Assembly (NCBI GenBank): GCA_005784505.1
Contig: VCAZ01000027.1
Coordinates: 2,088,765-2,152,764, forward strand
DNA: 64,000 bases
Source of the DNA: Bagarius yarrelli
Lineage: Eukaryota; Chordata; Actinopteri; Siluriformes; Sisoridae
Direction of reading: 5' to 3'
Shown here: in pieces, positions 62,006 through 64,000 of the stretch
Layout: every line of letters starts with the position of its first letter
How positions within the stretch are numbered: the stretch's first letter is position 1
Made by a program: the position numbers and the translations under genes
The notes under the pieces: generated by a model
Database searches by the model: none
What the model was told of the DNA's origin: nothing
The model's input: the letters and a program-made list of their open reading frames with translations, nothing else

Positions 62006-62879
62006 GTAAGTAAAGCAACTTTATTATTATTGTTATTATTATAATTATTATTTATTAACCCAGAGCCTTGTATAGGCTTCCTAGAATTTACAGGAGATCA
62101 TGATTAGGGCTTTTGCATGCCTGTGCATTCTCCAGTCTTTCTGATGGAGAGCCAGCCATAATGAAGAACCACTCAAAGCTCTGATTAGCTGTGACTTGCA
62201 ACAATTCATTTACATATAGCTTTTTAAAGGATAGGTCCTGCAAATGAAAGAGATGATTCAGTGATCGTGCGAGTTTAACTTTTAGGACGTCAACATCGTA
62301 AAGATCATTTAACTGCAATGACTAGTTGCCTTTTTCCTACCACCTACTGTGAAAAAATGCACTAGTTCACTATTACCCAGCTCTGTATCCGAAGGATTAG
62401 TAATAAGTTGCAGACAGAACACTGTAACCACGCTTAGGATTTAAAAAATGGTTCAATTGATTCATTTTTCTCTCAACTGAAGAAATGCCAGCGTGAGCAA
62501 AGCAGACCATTGTATGTGATGGAAAGCAAACCAGGTCAGAAATACAGCTGTATATGCTGAAAACAGACCTCACGCTATGGTGAAGGCAACTGAGGAATTT
62601 GTGCCACTCACAAAGAAAAAACTGTTGTGTAGATCAATATTAAATTCCGGGTTATAACAACCAAACAAAATACAAATCAACAAAACTGTTTGATTCCTGA
62701 TTGTTTACTAAAAGATAAACCACAGGTAAACCACAGGAGGACTTTAGATTAATGTGATATAATGAAAACATAATATTAATAAAATGAAATGCAGCCATGT
62801 AAAAAAAACTACTACATGGAATAAATCACAAAATACAGCATAACAGTTCAATTAAATTTTAGTGTTCATTGTCTTAAAG

Positions 62880-63255
62880 CAGCTTTTTACAATAAAAGAT
62901 AATTATACATTGTGAATAAAACATAAACCGTCAGTCCCTGATTGTCCCTGATGAGCAAGCCGAGGGCGACGGTGGCAAGGAAAGACTCCCTGAGATGGTA
63001 TTAGAAAAAACCTTGAGAGGAACCAGACTCAAACGAGAACCCATCTTCATGTGGGTGATAAGCAGATGGCAGGAATTTTGTAGTAACACTGTATGTAAAC
63101 AATTGTGGTCACAAGTCCTCAGAAAACAGCTGGAGCTTTTTTATGGTAGAGTGGAAGTGTCCTCAGTCACCATGGTGAACATCAACTGAAGGCGGGTCAC
63201 CAGGAAGGGTCAGACAGGTCCAGAGTGAAGAGAGTGGCTGGATCACTGGCAGCTC
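62880..63255 (-). repeat. interspersed repeat ('gtggcaaggaaagactccct' family), longer copy
   Basis: It contains gacggtggcaaggaaagact, ccttgagaggaaccagactc and cgagaacccatcttcatgtg, then less familiar sequence to ggtccagagtgaagag. It belongs with the copies at 49060 (opposite strand) and 55245. Its outer limits are uncertain. Confidence 0.6.
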
Positions 63256-63264
63256 AGGAGTGGC

Positions 63265-63335
63265 GAAGGAAGAAAGGAAGGAAGAACAGGAAGGATGAAA
63301 GGAGAGAAGAAAGAAAGAAAGGAAAGAAAGAGAAA
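63265..63335. repeat. purine-rich (GAAGG)/(GAAA) tract
   Basis: Imperfect GAAGG and GAAAG repeats on the + strand form an almost all-purine strand. Confidence 0.85.
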
Positions 63336-64000
63336 ACAGTTACAGTCACAGTGTATGTGGATGCACACTTAGTGTAGAGTGCAAGCATGGACTCCGTCAA
63401 GACTAACCATGACAGCATAACTAAAAGGAGAACCAGAGGGAAACACAGACATGACAGCTTCCTGATATGTAAAGCAACCAGTCACTCTCACTGTCAATAA
63501 ACCTGATGATCAACAAGAGTGGGGAAGATGGTAAACAAACATACCAGATCACCATAATACCCAACGCCCACAAGTCCCCCAGAACGCTTGGTTAAATAAA
63601 TAATCTCACAAATCTCACATTTCGAAAGTTCACCTGAGAGGTAAGAGTCTAATAAGGGCATATTTGCAAAATAATAACTTAATAATACTAAATAATATAA
63701 CAGGTTCAGATAAGTGTAATCAAATTAAATCCCGCATATTTCAAAAATAAATTCTTTACATCTACTTCCTTAATTTTTTTTTTGCTTAACTTTGCGACTT
63801 AAATCCTGTTGTTTTTTTGTTGCTCTGTTCTGGGGGAATTTGTCCTACTGTCCTATTCTTAAAATGGGAGGTTTGCCGTTAAGGAAGCTGCTGTTTCTGC
63901 TGCTAAGAAAGCCCTGTCTGGACTTTTCATGGAGCTCATGGAAGGACAAAGATACCTAGAGCCATACCTCTTTACAAAAACACTGAGTTCTGTTTAAGTA

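Larger units (their letters stand above)
62006..64000. other. intron 39, continuing beyond the window
   Basis: It contains an interspersed repeat and a purine-rich tract (listed). No next class A repeat exon is seen before the end. Confidence 0.75.

Noticed and set aside
1..64000. A bacterial-type system, CRISPR array or operon
   Set aside because: The window is intron-rich vertebrate DNA; all tandem repeats found are microsatellites, a minisatellite or transposon parts.

Overview
The window is a stretch of AT-rich vertebrate genomic DNA, almost certainly from a teleost fish. It carries one recognisable gene on the + strand, the middle part of lrp1b (low-density lipoprotein receptor-related protein 1B). 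I found 39 coding exons between 3095 and 62005. They sum to 5,835 nt (1,945 codons), every junction keeps the reading frame, every intron is GT-AG, and there is no stop in any exon. The gene enters from the left (the first exon completes a codon begun upstream) and leaves to the right (the last exon ends with a split codon). Start codon, signal peptide, membrane segment, cytoplasmic tail and promoter all lie outside. By analogy with LRP1/LRP1B the part seen is roughly residues 1,550 to 3,500 of a protein of about 4,600. The call LRP1B rather than LRP1 rests on recalled paralogue differences such as WIDCCE in the fourth propeller and IYWTDGKSKSL.

Domain order along the window: EGF-like (exon 1), YWTD beta-propeller A (exons 2-6), EGF-like (7), propeller B (8-13), EGF-like plus propeller C (14-17), EGF-like (18), the ten LDL-receptor class A repeats of ligand-binding cluster III (19-28), two EGF-like modules, the second calcium-binding (28-29), propeller D (30-34), EGF-like (35), and the first four class A repeats of cluster IV (35-39). 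The class A repeats are the calcium-dependent ligand-binding modules; the propeller/EGF blocks serve acid-dependent ligand release in endosomes in this family.

The remaining roughly 90% is intron. It holds many fish-type mobile elements: three distinct Tc1/mariner families of which one is internally deleted, one nested and one present on both strands; a short Tc1-like non-autonomous element in three copies; a hAT-like element; a palindromic MITE; and at least three families of SINE or SINE-like repeats. There are also many microsatellites and an intronic minisatellite with an 84-bp higher-order unit. The SINE families recall those of ostariophysan fishes such as catfishes, which is an inference only. 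I see no second protein-coding gene, no RNA gene and no CRISPR array.

Nothing here is a new biological system. The most checkable oddities are an 81-nt intron that is open and in frame (its retention would insert a hydrophobic, membrane-like segment between two ligand-binding repeats), a (TG)n-T tract against the acceptor of exon 18, a long read-through with a downstream AATAAA after exon 14, and the 84-bp minisatellite.
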